Source: Hypoxylon rubiginosum (Eukaryota; Ascomycota; Sordariomycetes; Xylariales; Hypoxylaceae). Taken from it: a DNA stretch of 64,000 bases. The stretch lies in assembly GCA_902806565.1 (NCBI GenBank), contig CADCXA010000066.1:1426001-1490000 (forward strand), read 5' to 3'. Shown piece after piece: positions 35,901 to 50,630 of this stretch (positions are counted from its first letter, which is position 1; every line of letters starts with the position of its first letter). The notes under the pieces are model-generated. The model was not told where the DNA came from. It did not search any database and was given only the letters and a program-made list of their open reading frames with translations. Made by a program: the position numbers and the translations under genes.

Positions 35901-38900
35901 AAATAAATTATTTATATTAATTTAAGTTTTTAACTATAAATATCTTTTAAATATTTTATATTATATTAGTAATAAAACGTTAATTTACGTTTATATTTAT
36001 ATATAATAAAAAATTAAACTTATTTTTTTATTTTTATATATATTTTTTTTTTTTTCTTATTTTTTTTTTTTTTTATTTTTATTATATTTAAATTTTTTTT
36101 TATTTTTATTTAATTATAATTTAACTTTTAACACTTATAATAAATATTTATTTAACTTATTAAATTATATAATAAAGTAAATATTTTTTAATATTAAAAC
36201 TTAATTATAAAAATTTTTTAAATTTAAAATATATAAATATTTTTTTTTATTTTTAATATTATAATTATTTTTTATTTTAACGGTTAATATATTATTATTA
36301 TAACTTTTTTATTTATTATAATTTATTCTTTTAAAAGTATATATATATTTATTAAATTTATTTAAAAATTAAATCTATTAAATAGTTTTATATTTTAAAT
36401 TAATAAAAAATAATTATTTGTTAGTAATATTAAATTAAAAATAATAATAATAATAACAATAAAATTAACTTTAAATAAATAAAATCGATTTATTAGTTTA
36501 TATTTTTTAAAGCTATAAAATTATTTTTTTATTATTTAATTTTAAATTTTTTTTTATTTTTTTTATATAAATTTTTTATAAGAATTACTTTTAATTATTA
36601 TTTTTTAAATTAAGGTTTTAATAATTATTTATTAGATAATATAAATAATTACTTTATAAAACTATAATATTTTAAAATTTTTATTAATAATAAATGTTTT
36701 TAATTATATATATAAGTTTTTTATAATATTAATAATTTTTTTAATAAACTTTTCGATGTTTTTTTTATAAAAAACTATTTTACGTTATAATTTTCTTTTT
36801 TTTTTTTAGTTAATAAAAACTTATTATTATAAAAATAAAGTTTATTTTTTAACCTTTTTTAAAATTTTAATAAGCTGTATTAAAAACGGTTTTATTAAAA
36901 AAATAATTTTTATAAATTAATATTATTTTTAGTTATATTAATAAATAAAAAGGTTTTTATTTTTATAAATTTACTAGATAATTTGCTTTTTTTATTTACA
37001 GTTTTTAAAAAAAATAATTTTTTACCACTATTAATATTAATTAATTTAATTATAATAAATAATAATTTAAACTTTTTATTAAAACTTATATTAATATTTA
37101 TTTTATTAAAGTTTAATAAAATATTTAACTTTTTTTTAAAGCTTAAAAATATTAAGTGTAAAATTAAATAAAAGTTAATAATATTAAACGTGTTAAAATA
37201 AAAGTTAAAATAAAATATATTTATATTTAATTTTAATTATTATATTTTAATAATATTTAACTATTTTTAATAAAATTTAAAAGAAATTAATAATATATTA
37301 ATATATAATTTAAATATTTAAATAGTTTTAATATATATTTATTTCTTTAAAATGTCTTGTTTTATTTATTTTTTATATAATAAAATATATTATAATAAAA
37401 CGTGTTAAATATGTTTTAAAAACGTTAACTTAAAAAAAAATAAGTTTTATATATATTTTTTTTTATTTATAAGTTTTCTTATTTTTTATTTAAACTTTTT
37501 ATTTATATCTTTTAATTTTAATTAATATTAAATGTTTTTTTTAATTATTATTATTCCGTTTATTTTTAATATATAAATATTATTATATTTTAATATATAA
37601 CCGAGTTTTTTTAAAGTTTATTATTATTTAAAATTAATTTATTATAATTATATATTATTTATTTTTTTTTCATTTTTATATAATAAATATATATAAGTTT
37701 ATTAAAATTTATATTAAATATAAAAAAGTTTATATATTATTTAAAATAATTTTTAATTTTTATATAAAAAATTTTTATTATATTTATTATTTATATTATA
37801 CTTTAAAATAATATTAACTATTAAATAAAATTAATTTAAATATATTTTATTAGTTTAAGCGTTTTTAAAAGTTTAAAATTAAAAGAAATAAAGTAATTAA
37901 ATAATAACAATTTAAGCTTTAAAATTTTTTATAATTATTTTAAATTTTAAACTAATAACTTTTAAAATAAAACCGTTTATTATATCTTTTATACCTTTAT
38001 TATAAAAAATAACTAAATTTTATTAAATATTATAAAACTTAATTATATAATAATAAATTTTTATAAATAAATATTTATAATATTAATATTATAAATAAAT
38101 AATATAACTTTTATAATATATTTTATTAGTTTAATAAACGCTTTAAAAAAAAAATAAAAGAAAATAAAACCTTTATATTTTATTATAAAAATAAAAATAT
38201 ATAACTAATAGAAATTTATAAATTTCTTAAGTTTTTATAATTATTATTAATTAATTTTAACTTAAAAGCTTAAAAGTTTTAAAAAAACATCCGGTGGTTT
38301 AACTCCGCCTTTTTTTTTATATTTATTTTATATAAACTTATTAATTATAATATTAATAACTTAAGTTTTAATTATTTTTAAATTTAAAAAACCTTATATT
38401 ATATAACCGGCTCTTTAAAAATAATATAAAATAAATAACTTAAATATATTTAATTATATTTTTATAATTTATAACTAATTGTTTAATATTAATTTATTAT
38501 TAATAATAATAACTTAAACTTAAATATTTTAATATAACTTTTTAAAAAAATCTATATAAATAATTTATATATTAAAAAATATATTATAACTTAAAAATAA
38601 ATATAAAAAGCTACAGATAATTTAAAAAACTTAAATATAAATAATTTTATAATTTAGTTTATATTAAAATTTAACTTAAATATAATTTTTAAAAAAAATA
38701 TAAATTAATAACGTAAAAACTTTTTAAAAACCAAAGATATTATTAATATTATTTTAAACGCTGTAAAAAAAAACTAGTAATAAAAAAAAATCATTTTAAT
38801 TAAACAAACCGTTATAAAAAAAACATTATTCTTTTATATATATATTTTTATAAATTATTTAATATATATACCACTTATTTATATATTAATATAATTATAT

Positions 38901-41900
38901 AAAAAAACTAACTATAATTTAAATATATAATTTTACAGTAAAAATTATAAAAAAAAAAACTTATTTTTATAGTAATATTTTTAATATTATTTATATAATT
39001 ATAAATAAAAAGTATTAATTTTATTTATATTTAATTAACTTTTTTAATAATATTTAATTAATATTTAAATTATTATAAAATAAGTTACTTTAAAACAATT
39101 AAAATATAAATAAAATAATTTATAAAAAGTTTTTTAAAATAATTTTTATAACGTTATTTTAATTAAAAACATTAATTTAATTAATATTAACCGTAATATA
39201 TATTTATTATTTTTATTTACTGGTAATAAAAAATTTATATTTTATTGTTATTAAAATTTAATAATTATTATTTATTATTTAAATTAACTAACCTTTTTTA
39301 TTATTTTTATTATTAATTTAAATTAACTAGAAATAAAAAATAAGTTTTTTTTAAATTAAATTATAAGTAATTAACTTAATATTAATATTTATATTTTTAA
39401 TTAAAAATAAAAAATATTTCTAAATAATATTATAAAAAAAAACTACTTTAATAAATACCGTAATATAATTTAAATAATTAAATACTAAAAAAAAAGTTTA
39501 TTTTATATATATTATTTAATTTTTCTATTATTATTAAATTATAATTAATTTATAAAACCTATAAATATTAATTATATTATATAAGTTAAAATTTTAAAAA
39601 CTAATATTAATTTAAATAATATTTTACAGTAAATAATATTATCTAATATAATATATAAATTTTATAACGCGGTAAATTTAAAATTATTTTATATAATTAA
39701 AAATTATTATTTTAAAAAAATTTTAAAATTATTTTACTTTAAAATTATAATTAAATTAAATAAATATTTAATATATAAACGAAAATTATATACTAAAATC
39801 CCAAATTATTTAAAATTAATAAAATAAAATAATAATTAAATAATATTATATAATTTTTTTTTTAGCTAAAAATATTAAACGTATATTAATATTAAAGTTT
39901 ATATTACTATAAAAACAATTAAATATATTTATAAATATATTTATAAAAATAATAATTAGATTATAATTTACTTATATTAAAAAAAAACATTATTATAATA
40001 AAATTAAAATTAAAATTAATTTTATAATAAAATTAATAAATATTTATATAACTGTTTTATTAAACTATATAAATTAATATATTGTTTTTTAAAATTTCTA
40101 ATTTATAATATATATTTATTTATTTAACTTTTAGTTATTTATTTAAAAAAATAAAATAAAATAAAATATTATATTAAAAATAACTTTAAGTTAATAATAA
40201 AAACCTTAAAATAAAACTATATAATTTTTATAATATGGTTTAAATATAATAAGATTTATAAAAATAATTAAGATATTTTATATTAAGATTTTTTATGTTT
40301 ATTTTAATAGTATATAAGGAAAAAATAAACAAAATATAAATAAAAAATAATAAGGAAATTTAATTAAATATATTTTATTTATTTAAAAGTTAATAAAAGA
40401 TTTTATTTATAAATACTTTTTATTTTAATTCCTAGAGTTAAAGGTTAATTTAATTTAATAAAATATAATAATATTTAATATTTAATATTTTAAAATATTT
40501 ATTAAGTTTAAAACTTTTTAAAAAATAATAATTATTAAAAGAATTTTTTTAAAAAAGCGTAGATATTTTTAATTAATAGTTAATTAAAAGTTATTTTTAT
40601 ATATATTTTATAAAAAAGTAATATTTAAAATCTAATTTATATTTAAAATAAGTTTTAAAAGTTTATATATAATAATTTAATATAAATATTTAATAAAATA
40701 TAAAACTTATTTAATTTAATTAAAATTATTTATTTAAATTATAGTTTATATTTAATTAAAATAATTACTATAAACTTAAAAAACTAAAATAAAATAAATT
40801 TTTTTTTATTTTAATTTAATTAAAAAAAGGTTTATATTAATCGTTTACTTAAAAAAAAATTAAATTATAATTATAATATTAAAGTAAACTTATATAATAA
40901 AACGCTTTTAATGTTAAATAATAATTAATATATTATATATAATATTATTATAATAACTATTAAATAAACTTTTTTTTTTATAGATTTTTATTTATAAAAT
41001 TTAATTAAAACCAAAAAAACTTTTTTATATTTAACATTTTATTATTATTATTAATTAAAAAAAAAAATTATATTATATATAATTTTATTTAATATTATAA
41101 CGTTTTTATTATTTAATAAAAAAATTATTTATTTATAGTTTAAAATTTTTATTATTTTAAATAATAATTTAATATATAATATTTAAAAAGAATTAATAAA
41201 AATAAATCTTTTTTAATAAATATTATTAATTATTTAAAATAAAGTTATTATATAATATAAACACGTATTTAAAATAATTTATAAAATATTATATAATATA
41301 TAAAAAAATTAATTTTTATTTAATAAAGTATTTATTTTATTTAAAAAAAATTTTATATAAATTTTACTTATAATTAAAAAAGGATTAAAACTATAAATTA
41401 TTAATATTTATTTATAAAATTTATTTTTATAGTTTAAGCTTTAAAAGTTATATTTAATAAAAAATATAAAAGTTTAATAAAATAACATAAAAAATATAAA
41501 GTTTTTATAATAATTTTAAATAATTTTTTATAACTTTAAAACCAATAAATTAATATTATTATTTAATATAATAAAAACGTTTAATAATATTAAAGATTTT
41601 TATAATTATATTTACTTAAAAAAAATCCTAAATAATATATTATATAATTTAAATACTTTTATTTTTAAGTTTATTTTATTTATATATAACGTATTTATAT
41701 AAAAAATTAATAATAACTTATTATTTAATATTTTTAAAAAAAAATAAAAATATTTTTTAATAAATAAATTTATTAAAATAAATAATTAATAAGTTAAAAA
41801 AACACTAATTAAAATAATTTAAGTTTTATAGTTAAAAAAAATATTACCAGTTAAATTAAAATTAAAAGTTAATTTTTTTATTATAATATTATATAATTTA

Positions 41901-42080
41901 AATTTTAATTAAGGTTTTTATAATAATATTTAAATAATTATAATTTAATTTAATAAATATAATATAAAAGTTAAGATTTTTAACAAGTTATTTAATAAAA
42001 CGAAATATATTTTATTAAAAATTAAATTAATTTAAAATAATAAAAACTAGTTATTTATATAGTTTAAATAATAGTTTTTA

Positions 42081-42265
42081 ATTATTAAATAATATGTATA
42101 TTTAATTAAAGGGTTAATTTTATATATTAAGTATATTTTTTTTAATTATATATATTTTCACGATTTTTTAAAATAACTTTATAATAAGATTATTACGGCT
42201 TTAATTATTAACTTATATATAGAATTTAAATAAGTTTTTTAAAATAATCTTTTATTATTTAATAT
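42081..42265 (+). repeat. Dispersed repeat, copy A (pair of 47705-47889)
   Basis: Aligns without gaps over about 185 bp to 47705-47889. The differences I can see are almost all transitions, for example CACGAT against TGTAAT, TACGGC against TATAGT, and AAGGGTT against AAAAGTT. Confidence 0.8.
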
Positions 42266-44330
42266 ACTTTTTTAAGCTTATTTATTTTTAATAAAAAAAC
42301 TTAAATAATTAAAACTTATTTTTTAATATTTTTTAATTGTTAATTATATATATATCGCTTTTTTTATTAAATAAAAAGTTTTTTATTTTATTAAAGTTTT
42401 TTTTTATAAGTTTATAAATTTATTTAAATTTAATTTTTTTTTATATATTTATTAAATTTAATTATTAAATAAATATAATAAATTCTTTTATAATAAATAT
42501 TTTAATAAAACCGTTTATTATTATATTTTTTATAAAGATATAAATAATTTTAATTTAATTTATAAATATTTTTTATTATAATTAATAGTTATAAATATTT
42601 ATATATTATAATTTAATTTAAAATAACGTAATATTTATATATATTAATTTAATTATTTACTTATTATTATAATATATTATAATTTTTAAGTTATTTAAAT
42701 TTATATTAAATTTTATAATTAAATATAATATAAATATAATTTTTTTTATAGTTTATATAAAAAATAATAACTTTGTTTTTATTATAAAAATAATTACTAT
42801 ATTTTATTTATTTACATGTTATTTAATTATTTCTTTAAATAGTTTTATTATATATATTTATAAATTTTTTTAATTAAAAGTATTATTAATAAATAAAATG
42901 TTACTAGTTACTTTAAATATATCGGTATATTTATATTATAAAAATAAATATTAAATAATAAAAAAATATTAAATTAATTAATTAATTTTAAAATAATATT
43001 TATTATTAAAATTTATATTAAATTTAACTAACTAAAAAGTTATAAAAATAATATTAAAATATATAATTATTATTATATATAATATTAATTTAATTTTTTA
43101 TTAATATTATTAAATAAATTATTAAAAAGTTAATTTTAATAAAAATAATAGTTTTTTATTTTTTATAAAAATTAAAAAAATAATTCTTAATTTCTTATTT
43201 ATTAATAGTTTATTTAACTTATTTATATATAAAAATTAAAAAAATTAAATTAGTTTTTTATTTTAATTTTTAATTATTTTAATTTTAAGAAACTATTATA
43301 AATTATCTTTATTTATAAATTAATATTTTTTTTATAATTATAATATTATTACGTTTATTATTTATTATTTATAGTTTTAATATATAAAAATAATATTATT
43401 AATATAAAAAAAAATTAATATTTTATTTTTAAAGAAGTAGTAAAATTTATAAAAAATAACTAAAAAGTTTAATTTTATAAATATTTTAATTAGTTTTTTT
43501 TATTAAAATATAAGAAATTTTTTTAATTTATATAATGTTTTTAATAAATATAAAATAGTTTAATGTTTCTAATATTTTAAAAATATTTTTATATAAATTT
43601 CTTTATTTAAATTTACGTTTATAAATATATTAATTATATTATATTAAATTAGTTTAAAATTAAATTTTATTATAATTATAATAAAAGTTTAAAATAATTT
43701 TTCGGTTAATATTAAAATATAAATGTTTAAATACTTATTTTTAATTTATTAATTTTTTTAGATTATTAACTTTATTTTATATTTTATAAATTATTTATAT
43801 TTATTAAATTTATATATATATATTTATATATAGTTTAAAATTTACTTGTTATTAATAGTTTATTATTTATATTTAACTTAAAAGTTTATTTTTTTATAGT
43901 TATTTAAATGTGATTTTTTAGTTTTTTTAAATTTTTATTTTAAAGTATAGTTTTATAACTTTTTATAAGTTTTTAAAAAAAATAATAAATCTTTTTTATA
44001 GATTTTTTATTTTTTTTATAGGAGTTTTTATAGCTTTTTAAATTTATATAATCCTAGGTGTGGTATTAAATTTAAATTTATTTAGTTTATAAAATAATAT
44101 TATAAATAATATATTATTTATATTATTTATATTTTATTTATTAGTTTTTTATATATTAATTTTATTATTAAAATTAAATGTTTTATATTAAATGTAGTTT
44201 TTTAATTTATTATATAGTTTGTAACTTTAGAATAAAAAATAAGTAAATTTTTTTTAGTTTGTTTTAAAAGCGTGTTAAAAGTTATAACTTAATTTATTAA
44301 AATAATGTTTTTTATATTTTTATTTTAAAA

Positions 44331-44510
44331 GATATAATTTATAGCGTTTAATTTTATTTTTTTTATTTTATTATAAAAAGTGTAATTTATAATGTTTAAT
44401 TTTGGTTTTTTAATTATATTTAAAAAGGTGTAATTTATAATGTTTAATTTTTTTTTTATGTTTATATTTAAAAAGATATGATTTATAATATTTAACTTTT
44501 TTTTTATTAT
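44331..44510. repeat. Four irregularly spaced copies of a 24-bp motif
   Basis: RTRTAATTTATARYGTTTAA-like motifs occur near 44331, 44389, 44427 and 44475, with spacing of 58, 38 and 48 bp. The first copy has TAGCGTTT where the others have TAATGTTT or TAATATTT; these again are transition differences. Confidence 0.6.
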
Positions 44511-47500
44511 TATAATAAATAATAAAGCAGTTAATAAAAAAGTAATATTAAAAGTAAAATATAATATAAATATAGTTTTAATATAAAGGTAATTAAACCT
44601 TTTAGTTTTTTTATTATTATATTTTTTATTATTATTATTTATTTTATAGTTTTATTTATTTTTATTTTTTATTAATATTTTTACCTTTATTTTATTTTTT
44701 TTAAAAGCTAATAACTTTAAGTTAGTTTTTTTTTTTTTATTTTATAAAATGGTAACTTAGTTAATTAAGTTTTAAATATTTTTTTTTATTATATATAATA
44801 AGTTATTTTTTAAGGATAAGATATTTTTATTAAATATAATATTTTTATTAAATATAACGTTTTATATTTTAATAATTTATTTTAATATAAAAATCTAAAT
44901 ATTATAAATATTTATAAAATTATAATTTATTAAATAACTTATTTATATTTTCAAATTAAAACGTTAATATTAATTTTATTTTTATTTTATTTTTATAGTA
45001 AATATAAATGTTTTATATTTATATATTTTTAAATAAATTTAATATAATTTTTTATTAATAATTATATTGTTTTTAAATATTAAATAAATATAAAAATATT
45101 TATATAAAAATTACTAGTTAAAATTATATTTAAAAATATAATTATAAAAATAAATAATAGCTTTAAAAATTTTTATTTATAAGAAACTTAAAAGTTTTAA
45201 TTTTATTTTTATTATTTAAGTTTTTTATTTAATTATATTTTTTAAGTGTTTAATGTTTTTATTTTAATTTTATATATTTAATATTAAAAGTTTAAATTAA
45301 ATATAATATATTTATTAAATATAATTTTATATAATATGTTTTTTTATTATTAGTTTATTATTATATTTAATAGTTTTAATATTAAGTTAATATTATTTTT
45401 AAATAATTTTAAATATCTAGTTTAAAATTTTAATAATTAAATTTAAAATATAATTTTTAAAATAAAAGTCCTAGGTTTATTTTATATATTTATTAGTGAT
45501 TAGTATTATATATTAATATTTTTAAAAGTTTATTTTTAAGTTATAGAAATTAATAATTAAATGTTTATTTAGTTTATTTAATTATTTATAACGCTTATAA
45601 TAATTAAGTTTTTTAGTTTTTTTATAGTTATATATATTATATTTTATTATAATAATTTAATTAGTTTTTTTAGTTAAATTAAACTTTTTAATTTTCATTT
45701 TTTAAAAGTAACTAATTATATAATTAAAAGCTTTTAATTTTAAGTGTTTAAATTATAAATATTATAGTTTATTAGTTATTATGTTTAAAAGTTATTTTAT
45801 TTAATTATTAAATTTAATATTTTTTATATAAAATAAATAATTAGTAAAATTTTTAAAAAAATCTTTTAAAATATATTAATTTTATTTATTAATAATAATA
45901 TATAAAATAAAATTATTTTTTTTTTATAAACAGTTATTTATATTTTTATAATTTTATTAATATTTTATTTTTCTTAGAAGCTTTAATAATATTATATTAT
46001 ATACGAATTTTTTATAGTATATTACGTTTTATAATTATAAAAGTTTTACTTTTTTTAGATTTTTTAAATATATATTTATTTTTTTATATTTTTATATAAA
46101 TATAATTAAGTTTTTTATAAAAATTATATTTTTAATATATATTATTTAATATAATAAAAATTAATTAAATTAATTAAAAATATAAATAATGGTTTTTAAA
46201 TTTAAAATTACTAAATTTTTTAAAGAATAAATATTAATTTTAAATATAACTTATAAAATTAAAAATGTTTTTTTTATTTTTTTAATTACTTAAACTAGTT
46301 AATCTTTATTTTATATAAATAACTTTTTTTTTATTTTTTTAACTAACTTAATAAATATATTGTTTTTAGTTATTTTATATTTAATTATTTTTTTTACGGT
46401 GAAATTTAAAGTTTAGTTTTTTAAAACTTTATTTTTAATAATATACTAGTAGTTAAAAATCTTATAATAATTATAATAAACTAAATATAAAATGTTAATT
46501 TTTTATAAGTAATTAATAAATATATCGGTTTGTTTTTTTTTAATTAATTTAATTTATTTATTTAAATTATTTTAATTTTATAATTTACCGTAGTTTTTAT
46601 TATTTTTACCTTATTTTAATTAATTAAAAAGTTTAAAAATGGTGTTTTTTTTTTTTTTAACTTAATATTTAAGTTTTTATTATAATTAGATTTTATGTTA
46701 TTAAATTAAGTAATAAATACTTTTTTTATAAAATAAAATTATATAAAAGTTAATTATAAAAATATATATTTCCATAAAATAATTATTATATTTAAATAAT
46801 TAAATATATCGCTTTTAATTTTATTAATAAATAATAATTTATAACTAGTTATTTAATTATTTAAAATATTATTAAATATAACTTTAAGGTTTTTTATTAA
46901 TAGTTAATTATTAATAATATTTATAAAACTTTTTATTTTTATATTTATAATAACTAATTCTTATTTAGTTATTTATACTTTAAAATTCTTAGGTATTTTT
47001 ATTAATTATTATATTATTTTTTTATATTATTTTTAAGTTTATAACTTTAATTAATTATTATATATTTTATTAGTGGTAAATAATTTTTTATATTATTTAT
47101 ATAAGGTATTTATTAAGTTAAAATATATATTTTAATAATTTAAAAATATAAAATTAATAACTTAGTTTTTTAGTTTTTTAATTATTTATTAATAAATTTA
47201 ATAAATTTTATAATTATAATTATAAAAAATTTAATCTTTTTTATAAATGGTTTTATTTTTTTTTATTATTTTTATTAAATTTATAGGTTTTTTATTTATT
47301 TTAATTTATGTTTTTTAATTTTTATTTATTGTAATTTAAAAATTATTATTCGATAAATTTTATATTATTTATTAAGTTTTTTTTAAATAGTTATTAATAT
47401 TTAATTAAAATGGCTTTTTTAATTATTTTAATATTTTTATAAAATTAATATACTTTTAAAACTTTAAGTTAATAATTTTTATTTAAAATTTTTTATTTTA

Positions 47501-47704
47501 TTGTTTTTAATTAATTAAGTTATTATAAAAAACTTTTTTTTTTATTATTTTTAATATGTTATTTTTTTTATTATTAGTTAAATTTAAATTATAAAAGGTT
47601 TTATTAATATAATTATTTTATAATTTTATAATTTTTAATTAATTAAAAGTTATATATTATTATTTATATATAGTTTTTTAATTTTTAAGTAAATAAAACT
47701 TTTA

Positions 47705-47889
47705 ATTATTAAATAATATATATATTTAATTAAAAAGTTAATTTTATATATTAAATATATTTTTTTTAATTATATATATTTTTGTAATTTTTTAAAATAA
47801 CTTTATAATAAAATTATTATAGTTTTAATTATTAATTTATATATAAAACCTAAATAAATCCTTTAGAATAATTTTTTATTATTTAATAT
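47705..47889 (+). repeat. Dispersed repeat, copy B (pair of 42081-42265)
   Basis: Same length as copy A, 5.6 kb away, same orientation. Similarity appears to extend weakly upstream (TTATTTATATA..AGTTT). It indicates a multi-copy element mutated by RIP. Confidence 0.8.
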
Positions 47890-50311
47890 TAATATTAATT
47901 TATTTTATTATAATTATAAATAAATTATAAAAATAATTTTTTAATATAATTAATATTAATTAAAAGATTTTTATATTTATATATAAGTAATTTTATATAA
48001 TTATATTAAAAGTTAAATTTATTTAAAAGTTAAAAGTTTTAAAAATATTAAAAATAAAATCTAATAAACTATTAAATATTATATATTTTAAAGTTTTATA
48101 AAAATTAACAAATAATTAAAAAAAAATATTATAAATAATATTATATTTAATATATATATAAAACGTTTTTAATTAAATATTTAATTTATTTTTATTTTTT
48201 AAAATAAAAAATCTTATTATATTTTAATTGTTTTACTTTTTTTATTATATTAAATAATTAAAATAATAAACTATAAATTGTTTTAATTATTTTAAATAAA
48301 TAAATATTAATTAGCTTTTATTTTACTATAGGTTTTACATTTTTTTTAGTTATTAATAATAGAAAATTATATTAAAAAGAAATTAAAATTAATATAAAAA
48401 TATTAATTAATATATTATTTATTTTAATATATTTATTAATAATTATTAAAAAAATTAACTATTATTATTTAAATTTATTAATATTTATATATTATATATT
48501 AAATTAATAAAAATATTTACTTTTAATATTATTATAATAATAACTAATATATATATTATTAAAATAATTAAATAAAATAATATAATATTAAAATTTATTA
48601 TTATTTGTTTTATAGTTAATATAGTTTTATTTTAAAAATAAAATAATATTATATATTTATATATAAATAACTAATAATAATTAAAATTTTTAAATTAACT
48701 AAAAAAAATTAATACGGATTTATTTTTATAGTTAATAATTAATATTTTATTTAACTTAATTTTTTTATAATAATAAACCTGGTTTTTATATTATATATTT
48801 AATAAAAAAATTTATTTAATAATAAACTATTAAATTATTAGTAAAATATTTACTTAAAAAAATAATAAAACTTAATATATATATAAATTATTAAATATTA
48901 AAGTTATAATATTACTTATTTTTATTTTTTTAATTTTAATTAAAACTTATTATATATACTTAATTAAATCTTTATTATTTTTTAATATAAGATAATTATT
49001 ATTTTTATTAATATAATAAAAAATTTTAAACGTATAAAATAAAATTAAAAAATAATTTAACTTGTTTTAATTTAAAATTAATATTTATTTTTAATTAAAC
49101 CTAAGAAAGTTAAAATAATTTATATTATAAAATAATAAGTTTAATAAATAAAAACTAATATATTAATTATTATTATTTTAATTTATAAGGTTATAAAACC
49201 GTTTTTTTAATTTAATAATAATAGTTATTATAAATACCGTTTTTATAATATAGAAAAATTAAAATAAAATTAAAAAATTTTTTAAAGTTAATAAAATTCC
49301 CTAAGAAATGTTTTTTATAAGTTAAGAAAAAATTTTATAGATTATATAAACTTAAATAATATTAATTAAAAATAATTATAAAAGTTTATAAAATTTAAAA
49401 GTTTAAATTAAATAATTATTTAAATTAAATAAATAAAAAAAATATTAAATAATTTAAAATTAATATTATATAAATTATTTTTTAATAATAATTTAAAAGA
49501 ATATATAGTAATTAAATATATATTATATATTAAAAATAAACCGGTTTAAAATATATATAAAATAATAAAAAAAATAAAGGTTTTAAATAAATTATAATTA
49601 TAAAATTAACTGGTGTTAAAAATAAATTTTAAATAAATAAAAATTATTTAATTAAATGTTTTTAATTTTATATTATAAAGTTATAATATAAAAAAAGGTT
49701 TTATATTTTAAAAATATAAAAAAATATTAACTTGGAATTTTTATTAAGTAATATATAAAATAATAAACTAATTTATTAAATTGTTTTTTTTTTATTTATA
49801 TATATATATTTTATAAAATATTATTTTTATAAAAATATTTATTTAAAAAATATTATAAATTATATATATAAAAAAGTAATATATAAAAAAAAATTTAATT
49901 TTTTTAATTATAATATATTAAAAAAAAATTAATTTTTTATAAATAAAATATTAAAAAAAATTAAACTTTTTAATAAATATAATTATTATAAACACGTTTA
50001 AAAATAACTTTATAATTAATCTTAAAATTGGTATTAATAAAAAATTTAATATTAATAAAAAACTTAATATTAATAAAAATTATATAAAAAATAGTTAAAA
50101 TAAAATAATTTTTATAATAATTTAAACTTTAATTATTATTATTTATTAAACTAGGTATAAATATAAATAACTTTAAAATAAAATTAAAATTAATAAATAA
50201 ATAAAACAATATAAACTTAATTTTAATATTTAAATATAAAAGATTAAGTTTAGTTTTTTTTTTTTAATTAAACTAGAAGTTATTATTTAAATTATTAAAA
50301 AAAAAAAAGTT

Positions 50312-50314
50312 AAA

Positions 50315-50360
<46 letters not shown>
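50312..50360. repeat. (ATT)n microsatellite
   Basis: About fifteen consecutive ATT units, followed by shorter interrupted ATT runs to about 50385. A simple repeat within AT-rich DNA. Confidence 0.9.
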
Positions 50361-50366
<6 letters not shown>

Positions 50367-50533
50367 TTGTTATTATTATTATTAGTAAGTTTAAATTATT
50401 TAATATATATTAAAAATATTAATTTTTTATAATAATATTTTTAAAAAAAATACTTAAAATTATTATTATTATTAGGTTTTATTTACTTAATATATATTAA
50501 ATAAATTAAGCGTTTATTTAAATATTTAATATT

Positions 50534-50630
50534 ATTTTTTTTTTTAGTTTCGCTTGCGTTTTTTTTTTTAACTTCATTTATATTTTTTTTTTTAGTTTTA
50601 TTTATATTTTTTTTTTTAATTTTATTTATA
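50534..50630. repeat. 24-bp tandem repeat, four copies showing stepwise RIP
   Basis: Each unit is a T-run followed by a 14-base variable part. The four versions read AGTTTCGCTTGCGT, AACTTCATTTATAT, AGTTTTATTTATAT and AATTTTATTTATAT. Every difference is C/T or G/A. The first copy keeps CG dinucleotides that the others have lost. Confidence 0.85.

Noticed and set aside
36983..37171. 62-codon Leu/Ile/Asn/Lys-rich frame in the AT-rich block
   Set aside because: Residues reflect base composition only; it lies in RIP-affected DNA.
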